This document shows, in pieces, positions 42,705 through 53,311 of a DNA stretch of 64,000 bases; the first letter of the stretch is position 1; every line of letters begins with the position of its first letter. The notes under the pieces were generated by a model, which made no database searches, was not told the origin of the DNA, and was given only the letters and a program-made list of their open reading frames with translations. The DNA comes from Gremmenia infestans (Eukaryota > Ascomycota > Leotiomycetes > Helotiales > Hamatocanthoscyphaceae): contig JAFEVB010000026.1 in NCBI GenBank assembly GCA_032629725.1, positions 434,001 through 498,000 on the forward strand. Reading direction: 5' to 3'. Made by a program: the position numbers and the translations under genes.

Positions 42705-44973
42705 ATGGCTTCCTCGGTAGACCGAGAAGAGACACGTCCTCTGCAGAAGAGGATCTGGTATCGCACGACTCTGTTCAATGCGTTTGTGATTGGCGGGGTA
42801 GGCTTTCTGGCGCCGGGCCTCTGGAACGCCATGAGCTCCCTTGGTGCGGGAGGCGCTCAATCACCATTTCTCGTCAACGCGGCGAACTCACTTGTCTTTG
42901 GGCTAAGTATGCCATTTCACCCCATTCCACTAATAGTTCTCTTTTCCGGGGCTTGCTTTCTGTGTGAGAATTGGTTTGCTGATAGCGTATAATATATAGT
43001 GGGGTTTCTGTGCTTGCTTGGTGGGCCCATATCAAATAGGATTGGACTGAATTGGACTCTTTGTCTTGGTGCGATTGGATATCCGATTTATTCGTACGTC
43101 TAATAACCATATACGTGCGGGATTGCCATAATAGCTAATGTTTTCAATGGCAATAGTGCAGGGCTATACACCAACAATCGCTTTGTAGAACACACCATGC
43201 TTTTGCTTTCAGACTGTGTTCATGCTAATGGCGAGGGCAGGGCAATAACTGGCTTGTATTGGTTGGAGCTGTCTTTTGCGGCATCTCGTAAGTCTATTCT
43301 CTAGCAGGAAAATCTTCCTCGAGGTTAGCGGCGAAAGCTAACAGTATGAACAAATAGTGCTGGTCTATTTTGGGCTTCCGAAGGCGCTGTTGCCCTAGGT
43401 TATCCCGAGGCTTCGAAGAGGGGCAAATATATGAAGTAGGCAAACACCGTATACTTACACATCTCCTTCTTGCTGATTGATTGTCTGATGATAGTATTTG
43501 GTTGATTTTCCGCACTGGGGGACCACTTGTCGGGGGAGCCATTGTGCTTGCGCTGAATCAGTTCGTGGCCTGGGTCTGCTACTAGATGTGCAATTCTGAC
43601 TTGGTCATAGTGGCGCTAAACAGAAGAAGAAGGGCAAAGTTGGATATGGTGAGTGTGATTGATGAACGTTGACATTGCTATGGTTTTGACGTAGAGATAT
43701 TAGAAACCTACCTAGTGTTCATCGCGCTCCAATGCATTGCCGCCCCGCTAGCACTGTTACTCACTCCACCGGAAAAGGTCCAGCGTTCAGATGGGACCAA
43801 AGTGAAGATTGTTGCTGAAAAGTCCTTCCTCGCTGAGATCAAGGCACTTGGAAGGGCACTGTCTAGGCGTGATGTAAGTGCTCTCTTCTATATCATTGAT
43901 GTATTGTTCGCTGACGAGATGCAGATTCTATTATTACTGCCTATTTTCTGGGCTGCTTACTTCAACCAGTACAACTCAAGTAAGTTTGAACCTCAAACAC
44001 CTCCTCACTTTAGTTTTGTCATCTAACATAGCAATGCAGATTTCCAAACGTATTACTTCGGAGTTCGCGCAAGAGCCTTAAGTGCATTTGTTAGTGCGTT
44101 GAACCTCGTCCTCATAGTCATTCCACTACATCACAATCACTAATAATTTCAGTCAACTTCGCGGCTTTACTTTCATCTTACTTGATTAGTCTATTGCTTG
44201 ACTACAAGAAATTTCCCGTCAAGAAGCGCTTGACTATCGGGTAATATAACTAAACAAATTCCACCAAGTGAGGGAGAGGGACTGACGATCTCTAGCTTCT
44301 ATTGGGTGATTTTCTGGCATCTCGTTGCTTGGATCTACGCCTGGGTCATCCAAGAAAAGTACACACGACACCCTCCTGCCTGGGATTGGGAAGACTCTGG
44401 ATTCGTCGAAGGCTTCTTCGTCCTAGCATTCTGGCGTAAGCTATCACTCTACTCGGTCATTAAAATGCGTCACAAGCTTATCAATTACCATCAGAATTTT
44501 CACAGCAGTCCCTGCAGAACTGGCTTTATTATTTCGTGTCCACGAAAACGGACAACATTTCTGAGTTATGTAAGGATTTCCATTCCTGTTAGAGTGAAGC
44601 TCGCTCTGTTAGAACTTAACTAATCAAGCCAAGCGCGTTTCACTGGTATTCTTCGCGGGCAGGAGAGCTTTTCGCAAGCCGTCTCTTACGGGTTGAATAC
44701 ACGTGAATGGAAAGGTGGCCGTGTTCCCCTTGCTGTCAATACAATCCTTCTCGGTAGGCAGCCATCCCCAGCACAGGTCTTTATCAATGCTCATCTGTTC
44801 TTCCAGGCCTTGCAGTGGTGCCCACGTGGATCGCTATGCGTGAACATGTCCCGGTTGAGTCGGACAAAAGTTACGGATTTGAGGGCCAAAGTGATGAAGA
44901 AGTCCCGTCGGAGGATATTCTGACTACGCAGACGAGCAAGGTTGTGGCGGTCCAAAGTACTGTGCAGCGTTGA
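42705..44973 (+). CDS. UNC93-like (DUF895) MFS transporter
   Basis: Fifteen small exons: 42705-42906, 43000-43093, 43157-43184, 43241-43287, 43358-43435, 43495-43560, 43611-43648, 43695-43873, 43925-43979, 44040-44093, 44153-44240, 44296-44435, 44495-44569, 44634-44753 and 44807-44973 (476 aa). Family landmarks: NAFVIGGVGFLAPGLWNAM, LGGPISNRIG, VLVGAVFCGISAGLFWASEGAV, ALGYPEASKRGKYM, IFWAAYFNQYNSN, QNWLYYFVSTKTDN and SRFTGILRGQESFSQAVSYG. The exon 12-13 acceptor at 44494 was chosen because later CAGs break the frame. Fungal members are orphan plasma-membrane transporters. The very high intron density contrasts with neighbouring genes. Confidence 0.87.
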
Positions 44974-45173
44974 TACGGCGTCGTTAATGTGCCTCCCAAC
45001 CCAACTCTCTTCGTAGAGGGCCCGAGCAGGTTTCGCTAGATCAAGTTCGTGTAACGTCGAAGTAATGTCTCGGTGATGGAACTTATACTTCTTTGTCGAT
45101 ATGTGTACAGTGTCAATATCTTAGCTCGAAAATGTGCAAATGAATATCCTTCGTTCTCGCTCCGGGCACCCCT

Positions 45174-45713
45174 TCAATGCTTCTTCTTATTCTTCTTTGG
45201 CGACGGTTTCTTCAAATTGCCCTTCCAATCATCACCATCCTGGAGTTTCAATCCCGACTTCTTCACAACAGCCAGAAACTGCTGATTTCTAGCAAGGTCC
45301 TTTGGCTTGATATTAAAAGCCTTTTCGAAAATCGGAGCAAGATCGTGAGCAGCGCAGACCCGGTAATCTCCACTCTCAACCCGTTTCTTCATCCTTCGTT
45401 CCAAGCGCTCGTTGAGTGTTTCTTCAATGAACTGTTCCAGTGTTTGCTGTGATTCGGGATTTATGATTGTAGATTTGAGTTGTGTGACTTCGGCAGTGGT
45501 GAAATACGGGAGGCCTATGTATGAGGCATCGGCGATCCGGTCGAGTCGTTTTTGAGAATCGGGAACCTCTCGAAAGTTCCTGAGGTCGTAGACAAAGACG
45601 TGAATTTTGTACCAGAGAGAAGGGTTTGTTTGCAGATCCGTGACTTCCATTTTTGCTGTCAATACTTCCTCGATATTTGAGTTTGCGGATCCTGGTGTAA
45701 TTGACCCTTCCAT
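45174..45713 (-). CDS. Small basic protein with Lys-rich tail, unknown
   Basis: Intronless, 179 aa from the ATG at 45713. The core (NPSLWYKIHVFVYDLRNF, DSQKRLDRIADASYIGLPYF, then NERLERRMKKRVESGDYRVC) looks folded and helical, and the last ten residues are almost all Lys with Pro, Ser and Asn, suggesting nucleic-acid or nuclear localisation. I recognise no family. The gene ends about 200 bp from the convergent UNC93-like gene. Confidence 0.6.
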   Translation of the reverse strand: MEGSITPGSANSNIEEVLTAKMEVTDLQTNPSLWYKIHVFVYDLRNFREVPDSQKRLDRIADASYIGLPYFTTAEVTQLKSTIINPESQQTLEQFIEETLNERLERRMKKRVESGDYRVCAAHDLAPIFEKAFNIKPKDLARNQQFLAVVKKSGLKLQDGDDWKGNLKKPSPKKNKKKH

Positions 45714-46409
45714 TCTGAGCTTTTGCCTTCGAATTGAAATACGGTACTGTATGTGAAGCAAAGGATTTTGGGGGTTTATCTGTATTTGTGTTCGTGTGAA
45801 GATTTCTTTAGGAAATTAGAACTCGGGTGTGATAGTTCAGGTGACTAGTAGTGGTTGACTTTTGTATCTGTTGTTGCTCTAGAAATAGGCTTTTGACTAC
45901 CTACGTATCGTTTATTACTGATGGCTTTCACAGATAGTTCACCATGATGTCATACCTAAATAGGTAAATATGACTGCGCGCTTATATTAATATTTTCCTT
46001 CAACCATGGTACACTATTTGAGGGAAACCACTATCTAGTGCACGGGATCTATGCTAAAGATACTTCCAGTTTTCCGCAAAGAAAGGTCTCGAGACTAAGA
46101 ATCCTTCTGAGTTTGTCCAATTTTCTATTGCCTCGCTTTATATCAAAACAGTCTGGAAACAGGTGTCAGGGCCAAAGCGTGATTAATGTCACGTTATGGA
46201 TCAGCTCCTCAGGGATGTGGCCACTTCTTACTCCGCTACTTCTGGCCTTTCTCTTCGTAGTTGTCTTAGTCAATAAACCCCTTATATTGATGCTCTACCG
46301 AGCCGTGTGACAATTAAGAAGACTCTCAGAAGCGGAATTCTACTTGAGTCGCTCATGTTGAGTGGGACAATCATCAAGACGAAGAATGTAATCAGTCATT
46401 TGAAGATAA
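45714..46409. other. Intergenic
   Basis: Divergent promoter region between the small basic protein and the first F-box-like gene. A 90-codon plus-strand frame at 46038-46310 has a hydrophobic end but no support. Confidence 0.4.
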
Positions 46410-47587
46410 ATGCCCGAATCAGCAAAAAATAACGCTGGCTTGTTGCCCACCGAGCCCCAATCCACCACTGCGACCCTTAGCAATGCTAGTCTTGATGGTT
46501 TGCCCGCCGAACTCAAGGCATTAATCCTTCATTCTGCGCCAGATATTCCTGCTCTACAAACGCTAGTGCGATCATCGCGACTGTATCACAAAGTCTACCA
46601 AGAGGAGCGCAATGCGATACTCTCAGCAGTGTTGCTCCACGACATTGGAATGGAGGTTTTTTCAGATGCTCTGGCGGTTCACAAAGCCTCTCGAATGGGG
46701 TTCAACGAGTCCGGTGGGCGTAAGGATAGTGTGAAATCTTTCATTTCACAGTATAAAGCGGAACGAAATTCATCTCCGCTAGCCACGTGCGACGGGCTGG
46801 ATATCAGGACCCTCGAGTCTTTATCACGCCTCCAATCTGTGGTCGCTAAAATAACCTCTGATTTCTGCGAGAACACACTATCTGTTCATCCAGTAACGGG
46901 AGAAAGAATCCAACCTCCCGTGCATCTCTCCCCCAACGAGAAGCGTCGCATCTACCGAGCCCTTTACCGCTTCGAGCTGTTCCGAGCTTTGTTCACAGAG
47001 CCTTGTGATATAAAAATCCCACCAGAATCTAAAGGGTACTTTGATTCGAATGATCAAAGCTTGCTTTTTCTCTCCATCTTCAAAGTTTGGGAGGTCGAGG
47101 AGTTGGCTTGCGTGCGTGACTACATAATCAGATGTCATACCCAATTCCTCCAGGAAAGTTCTTCTGAACTTTCCAAACTTCGTCCCAAGAAAGATCTAAA
47201 TGATGGTGGGTGCTCCTTGCATCTCTCACGATTGTGCAACAACTAACATATTTTGCAGAATATTACCAAGTACAAAACACAGGATATCTCATGTCCCTCG
47301 GTCTCTCATTCTTATGCCGATTGCTCAACGCATCTTCTGCTGTGCAAAAGGCCTCTATCCTTCAATATAATATCCATTGTGACCGCTATTTCCTTAAAGA
47401 CGCTTTGGAAGAGGATCCGTATGACTGGGTGTATCAGACCGATATGTACACTGCTGCCGAAGATGGGCAGGAGCTTCTTTTTGAAGACGATAGTCTCGTC
47501 AATGGCCCGAATGCCGCCTGGGTATGGTCAACAGGCCAGAAAGTGGAAATAATATACTTCGAAAAACACAAGCAGCCTTTAAGATAG
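46410..47587 (+). CDS. F-box-like fungal protein
   Basis: Two exons, 46410-47205 and 47259-47587, give 374 aa. An F-box-like motif at about residues 30-65 (LDGLPAELKALILHSAPDIPALQTLVRSS) precedes a helical region with RRIYRALYRFELFRALF, a pattern seen in fungal proteins of this sort. F-box proteins link substrates to SCF ubiquitin ligases; here the substrate side is unknown. The last 154 bases overlap the tail of the opposite-strand F-box gene. The C-terminal part (WVYQTDMYTAAEDGQELLFEDD) looks genuinely coding. Confidence 0.75.
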
Positions 47588-48852
47588 TCCCAGGTATAAC
47601 GATCCCAGTTCCATAGATCATCCCGTAATATCAGTTCGCGGAGCGTGGGTGGCAGAAGTTGGCCGATAGCCGATGCTGGGTTATGGTTCCATCCAAGGAG
47701 CACCGCTGTCGGAAGCTCGAGTGCCTGAAGCTGTTTGAAATCCTGCAATGATGGTATAAAACCCTTAAGGCCCCAACTTGTCGTCGAGTCATTATAATCA
47801 CCACCTTCCTCATGGATCCCAAAATATACACCACGTTGGGAAAAGAATCTTGACGATAGCTTGAACCGTTGCAGGGACCCTTGAACCGGACGTAAGACGC
47901 GGAATAAATGCGGTATATCTATATGTGGCTTTTCAACTTGTGGTGCATCGCATTTCACCCAATAGTCTAGCTCGAGGACTTGGAGATTCGGAGTTGCATG
48001 GAGAATATTTTCTAGCTGATCGTCACCTAGAAGGTATTTGTACAGAACAAGTTCTGTAAGTGTTGGAGTGGCGTGCGGAACCTTTGCAAATACTTCTTGC
48101 ATGGTGAAGAGGTAGAGAAACATTGATTTTATTCTTGGGGTATTGAAAAACGGGACGAAATTGCGCGTCTCGATATTTGCCGGCTTCGTTTGCATAAGGG
48201 GATAGTTGTACAGTGTTGTGTAGCGAAATTGTTCAAGGAGTGGGAAATGTGATGTTGGAATACAGGCTTGCTCCGTCGCGCTCAAGTTCATATTTGGGAA
48301 GAGTGATCTCGGATCTATGTTCTCGCCGAAACCGTAGTCCTTTCGAGTTCTTTCACCAGGGTATCCGATATCTAGAGACTTAATGCTGCGCGTTTGGAGA
48401 AGCAATAGCTCGATATATGCGTTGGGAACGCCGGCAATCAAGTTTACAAGCCATTGCTCCCTCTGATGTGAAGATAGAGCGGTTTGAGCAATGGCCTTCC
48501 TGGAAAGATCCACCTCGAATTCGGTGATTCTTGTTTGCCCAGGAGGGCCCCAAACATTTATCAATTCACCAATATCAATGTGTAGATGTTCAACGTAATA
48601 CGAGCGTCGCGGAAGCCGCAGAACGTTGAAGAGAACGGCGTGAAGTTTTAGAAAACTCGATTGCTGCACAGACTGGATTCCCGCCTCTCGTCGCTTACGA
48701 CACCATATCAACTCTACGTTCTTATAGAGCAACTGCTCTGCCACTTGGTTCGTGGATTTGCTGACAAGTAATAGAGCCAGAAGATCAGAAATGCATAAAT
48801 GCGAGAGGATGCCGGATTTGAGCTCCAAGGGAAGACGCGTAAACGAGCCCAT
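47434..48852 (-). CDS. F-box/leucine-rich-repeat-like protein
   Basis: Single exon, 472 aa. The F-box is at the very N-terminus (TRLPLELKSGILSHLCISDLLALLLVSK). Irregular leucine-rich repeats follow (PTLTELVLYKYLLGDDQLENIL, PNLQVLELDYW, LQALELPTAVLLG, PPTLRELILRDD). The final 50 residues, after YTWDYLKGC, have a Ser/Cys-rich, non-repeat composition and lie over the coding end of the plus-strand gene, so the original C-terminus may have been lost or replaced. Probable substrate adaptor of an SCF complex. Confidence 0.75.
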   Translation of the reverse strand: MGSFTRLPLELKSGILSHLCISDLLALLLVSKSTNQVAEQLLYKNVELIWCRKRREAGIQSVQQSSFLKLHAVLFNVLRLPRRSYYVEHLHIDIGELINVWGPPGQTRITEFEVDLSRKAIAQTALSSHQREQWLVNLIAGVPNAYIELLLLQTRSIKSLDIGYPGERTRKDYGFGENIDPRSLFPNMNLSATEQACIPTSHFPLLEQFRYTTLYNYPLMQTKPANIETRNFVPFFNTPRIKSMFLYLFTMQEVFAKVPHATPTLTELVLYKYLLGDDQLENILHATPNLQVLELDYWVKCDAPQVEKPHIDIPHLFRVLRPVQGSLQRFKLSSRFFSQRGVYFGIHEEGGDYNDSTTSWGLKGFIPSLQDFKQLQALELPTAVLLGWNHNPASAIGQLLPPTLRELILRDDLWNWDRYTWDYLKGCLCFSKYIISTFWPVDHTQAAFGPLTRLSSSKRSSCPSSAAVYISV

Positions 48853-49385
48853 ACTGATTGTACCGTTGATTGTACTGTGTAAAGAAAATTGTGCGGCTAG
48901 TCAAGTAGAGTAAGAGTTGGACCGACGAGAAAGTGAGAAATAGAGTGGAATTTGGTTTTAAGAAGGATTGAGTTGGTATATTGTGTCATGTTGGTAACGC
49001 AAGCCACGTGCTGCGGCCCTGAGTGCCTGAGCAAGCTCGTAAACAAACAATGGACTTCGCACGTGGACCAAGACGAAACAGAGTTTAAGAGTGGTTCAAG
49101 TCCGAATAATCCTTTTATAGACTCTTAGTTGAAAGATAATGGGAATTTGAAGTTGGCAGCAAAAAGTACGAAAACACGGGCTGGGGAGTTGAGCATAGCG
49201 CATGGGCCATGGATTGCTGGGTATCAATTACTATAACTAATCCGTCCTTTCCAGTAGTTTCTGCCAGCTCCGATGATAATGAATGGAGCTCTTTAATTGC
49301 CTTCCACTCCTTAAATGGTTTGCTTTCAACAAGTAAGATAATGGTTAAACAAAAAATTGCAAAAAGATAAAAAGTACAAAAGTCC
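48853..49385. other. Intergenic between F-box gene and 5S rRNA gene
   Basis: Promoter of the minus-strand F-box gene. Nothing else is recognised. Confidence 0.4.
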
Positions 49386-49392
49386 AAAAAAA
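49386..49392 (-). terminator. RNA polymerase III terminator of 5S gene
   Basis: Seven T residues on the minus strand, four bases after the mature 3' end of the 5S gene; a run of four or more T is the standard Pol III stop signal. Confidence 0.8.
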
Positions 49393-49396
49393 GAAC

Positions 49397-49516
49397 AACA
49401 TACAACAGCAGGTATTCGCTGGTGGTCACCCACCCAACTACTAATCTGCCGATCTAAGGCTTGTGTATGGCAGAGCGGACGGGATGCCCAATGTTCCTTA
49501 GTCTATGGTCGTATGT
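49397..49516 (-). rRNA. 5S ribosomal RNA
   Basis: 120 nt reading ACATACGACCATAG at the 5' end, containing CCCGTCCGCTC, AGTAGTTGGGTGGGTGACC and ACCAGCGAATACCTGCTG, and ending TTGTATGTT. Helix I pairs (ACATAC with GTATGT). Helix II differs from the common fungal sequence on both strands (CTAAGG with CCTTAG in place of GTGTGG with CCACAC), so pairing is kept. A T7 terminator follows. The gene is alone among protein genes, as expected for the dispersed 5S genes of filamentous ascomycetes. Confidence 0.93.
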
Positions 49517-50795
49517 GTCGAGAATGTATTTGTTTGAGTATATATACCTGATGTCCATTAGGCGTGACGAAACTGTAAGGACAAATCTTCTTGTTAGGCA
49601 AGCGCGATAAAAGGTTTCCAATTAAAAAGCCTGGGCAGTTTTTGTGTCGCGGTTTTACACACTAGGAGGCAAGATCCAGCCGACGAGACATAAAGCGTTA
49701 AAGACGCCAACGACGATTCGCGGAGGGGTCATTGAACTGAGAGGAGGTAATCACGAAACGAACACGAAGGCAGCAGGCGCGTATCACCTAACCTGTATCT
49801 GGTGTATGTATCTATATTGCAGATCAGGTAAGCCCTCTGGCCGTGCAAAAGCTTAAAGTATCTTTGCTACACTTAATCTCTAGGAGCACGAAAGGGGGTT
49901 AAATGACTGAAATCCCCAAAGTCCAACAAACCTAGTTGAGAAGTAGCCAAATCCCGAGAGTCACCCAAGTATTATTTCCCTTCGACCCCTTCGGACTTTC
50001 CGATGAAGGATTTGCCGTTGAGTAGAACGCATTAACAATGAAAATGACGGCAAATTTACATGCGGCTTTACCGGTCCGTATATTTTGCAACGATCCAGGA
50101 GATTAGAAAGACCAATTGCTGAGAGACCAATAGGACCACCCAGAGAGTTCCCGAGGCTGAAGGAGGACTGTACAAAGTAGCACTGATTTCGTAAAAGATA
50201 AGGTTCGAAGTACTTCGTAAAAGGAAATGCAACATTGCAATATATATTGCATCTCAAGGGTGTGGGGGGGGGATTTGTGAAGAAAGAGGAAGGCAGGGCT
50301 GACTAAAAGCGGGGCAGGGGGCTCTACCGAGAAACTTTAGCGTGCCAAGCCTCTATAATGGCCGAAAGAGGAAAGGGGCTGAGCATTGGATTCCTGGTTT
50401 TAGCTCCTCCTGCGCCACCACTAGCTAGCAACCTGTACCTCCGTACGAAGAGAGGAGGACCTTAGGTACGAACTAGCAATAATGTAAGCAACAAATGCTA
50501 AGTCATCATCATCATCACCACCACCACCACCACCACCACCACCACTACCACCACTTCATATTGGACGAACATCAACCCCTCTCCCCTTTCCCTAATCCCT
50601 AAAGCGGGCACACAATATCTAGTTGCCTCGGCATTCCTGCTCACTTCACGGCACTCCTGCCTTCCCACTTCACACCACGGCAACGTAACATAACCTACCC
50701 TTAAATATCTGTACTTCTCCTCTGGGTAACCGCTCTTCTTGTTCTTCAGCCTCTTCCGCACCCACCCACTCACTCACTCCTCTCCTGAATCCATC
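49517..50795. other. Intergenic with trinucleotide repeat
   Basis: No gene between the 5S gene and the transcription factor. A short G-run occurs near 50265. The right part is the factor's promoter and 5' leader. Confidence 0.4.
50504..50555. repeat. CAT/CAC trinucleotide microsatellite
   Basis: Four CAT units followed by about a dozen CAC units with one CTA interruption, some 240 bp before the start codon of the transcription factor, probably within its promoter or leader. Confidence 0.9.
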
Positions 50796-52764
50796 ATGGG
50801 TGCTCAGTGGGAGTTTGTCGTCTCCCAGCCCAACAATGGGCCCGACGCCCAAACCAAGAAGACGGTCCGCAAGGCTGCAATGCGAGCTTTCCGCCGAAAC
50901 CAACGTATGGAGCGGATGCAACAGTTCCAGAAACGGCAAGCTGGCTCGTCACCTGAATCAGACGAAAGCTCTAAAAAGCGGAAGCATCAAGAGACCCCTA
51001 CTACTCATGTAAAAGTCGAACCTGGAACTCCGTTTCCATTACCGGCTACTTCTCCGCAACAATTGGATAATGCGGCTGGCTTTGCCATTTCTGATGTTTC
51101 TTTCAGTCACTTTGAGGAGACGAAAAGGAGGGATATAACTCGTCCGGAGCCCTTCCCAACTATGCAACTGTCAGATGGACTTGACTTGGCTCTTGGCACT
51201 TCTCCCTCTCTAAATCGCGGCAATTCTAACTACTATGCACTGTTTCGTCACTGTATGTACCTGCATATTTCTTAGCCTTGATTAGTGCTTCCTTCTTCTC
51301 TTTGTCTAGATGTTCGGGTCTTGTCTCAAAACGTTCAGCCTCTTCTTACAGGACATGTCGTCCTCGACCTCGTCTCTTAAGTCTAACTTCTCTGCCTTCT
51401 TCCGATACAAATGCTGTGAAATATCTTTTGGACTAAATTATAACAAGCTGACGTGACATACCAGTTCTTTCCGCTGTCTTCCCACAGCTAGACCCGTTAA
51501 ACACCAAGGGAAAGAGCCATCTTTCAACAGAATGGAGTTACCATGCACTAATGGATCCAGTCGTCTTTGAATCAACCCTCTTTCACTCGGGTGTACACCT
51601 CGATCAAGCACACAACAGGCCTTGGAGTCCCAGTACTCTATACCACCGTGGACAGACCATCCGCCTCCTCAATGAGCGACTGAGCTCAGGAGAAAACTCA
51701 CCCGATGACTCTACCATCGCGGCCGCGGGGCTATTTGCGGCATCCAATGTATGATCAGTACTTCTTCCTCTCTGTATTGTCTGGAAGCTGACGGATGAAC
51801 AGAACGTGACAGGCAATGCTGACGAAGACCTGGTTCACAACAAAATGATGGCAAAGATGATCAGTCAGAGAGGTGGTCTCGAGAATTTGGGCTGGAACGG
51901 TACTTTAGCATGGCTGCTGTCAACGCGAGTCCTTCCATCCCCCATCCAAGCATATCCTAACGCGAGAAAACAGTGCAAATATAATCAACCCAGGCATATC
52001 CTCACCTCCTCAATCAATAGACAGCCCATCCCTACAAGACCAAGGAAAGCTTATCCTGGACTCTATTCACGCCCTCTCGGACCTCGCTTTAATCCTCAGC
52101 AAACTCGCCGATAATCCCTCTACGACACTCAAAGACTACATTCCTTTCCACAAGCAATGTTGGGAGATACAACATCGCCTTCTCTCTTTGCGAATTCCGT
52201 TGCCCACGGGTGGGACGAGCGCCGATGCTTATAGTAAGACTCTTTCATCATCTCCATCTTCATTTCTACACCACACTTTATTTCATTCTCTCATCATATA
52301 CCCTCACACCTCCCTCATCCAACCAACCAAAACCCTTAACACAAACAAACTCTAACCCCATTCTCCACCTAGTGTTCGAAGCAGCCCGCCTCGCAATCCT
52401 CCTCTGCACGCACCACACCTTCCCTCCAGCCCCCTCCGCATCCCCCACTGACCCCCCACCAACCTTCGAAACCCTTCTCACAACCCTAACCGCAACGCTC
52501 TTCCAAATTCACGAGCTGCAAGTCCTCTGCCAACCCGCCTCGTTCCAACACCGCGACGTCGAAATGATGCTCTGGGTCGGTTTCGTCGCCGGCATCTTCT
52601 CGCCCGCTTCCCAGAAAGCATGGTTCGGGCAGATGCTGAGTAGCGCGATTGTGTTCTTGGGCTTGGAGAGCGCGGACCGCGTGCAGGGGGTGCTGAGGGG
52701 GTATTTTTGGACCGAGGGGATGCAGGGGTGGGATGAGTGTGTGGGGTTTTGGCAGGGCAGGTAG
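50796..52764 (+). CDS. Fungal-specific transcription factor-domain protein without Zn2Cys6 finger
   Basis: Five exons, 50796-51252, 51465-51748, 51803-51918, 51974-52233 and 52373-52764, give 502 aa. The N-terminus WEFVVSQ..KKTVRKAAMRAFRRNQR is the short motif that replaces the zinc cluster in a group of fungal regulators. A Ser/Pro linker follows, then the Fungal_trans_2-like domain (FLSAVFPQLDPLNTKGKSH, DPVVFESTLFHSGVHLD, ISQRGGLENLGWNGTLAWLL, FEAARLAILLCTHH). Intron 1 is long (212 bp) and contains alternative acceptors. Intron 3 was placed at GTCAAC..CAG because of its perfect CTAAC branch point and phase. Target genes are unknown. Confidence 0.8.
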
Positions 52765-53311
52765 GGGGTAGAGATCTGGAGGTCTGGGGTTTCGGGAAGG
52801 ATGGGATGGGATGAGACGGGTTGGGGTTTTTATTCTGGGGAATGTATATATATGAGCAAGGGTTTGCCTGGGTATATTGGCAGGATTAACGGGTGACCTA
52901 ATAGGCGTTGAAATGGAGGAGTTTTTACTCTGCAGGATGAATCGGCGGCGTGGGAATACGAATATAAGGATATAATGGAATTCACTTCTTTCTTTCTTCT
53001 CTTGATAAATAAATCATAAGGATTCAAGTTAACGCATATCATTATTTCATGGGGTAATGTTTATCTCTTATATCTATACGCGAGATTTATTCCGGAATTA
53101 GAAAACTTCAAGGGCATACATACATGATATAGCAGGATGGAAATATGACGTATCATATCATATCATATCATATCATATCATTTGTGGTAAATAATCCGAA
53201 CTCCGCGTACTCTGGGTACATATCCTAACCTAACGCCTTCCTTTGTTAGTCCCAGTCCTATTCCTATTCCCATCCCTTTTCCCATTTCGCAGAAGCAGAA
53301 GCAAATACAAA
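52765..53311. other. Intergenic with pentanucleotide repeat
   Basis: Convergent 3' flanks of the transcription factor and the acidic low-complexity protein. It contains the TATCA repeat listed separately. Confidence 0.4.
53151..53181. repeat. (TATCA)6 microsatellite
   Basis: Six perfect tandem copies of TATCA between two convergent genes. Confidence 0.9.
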
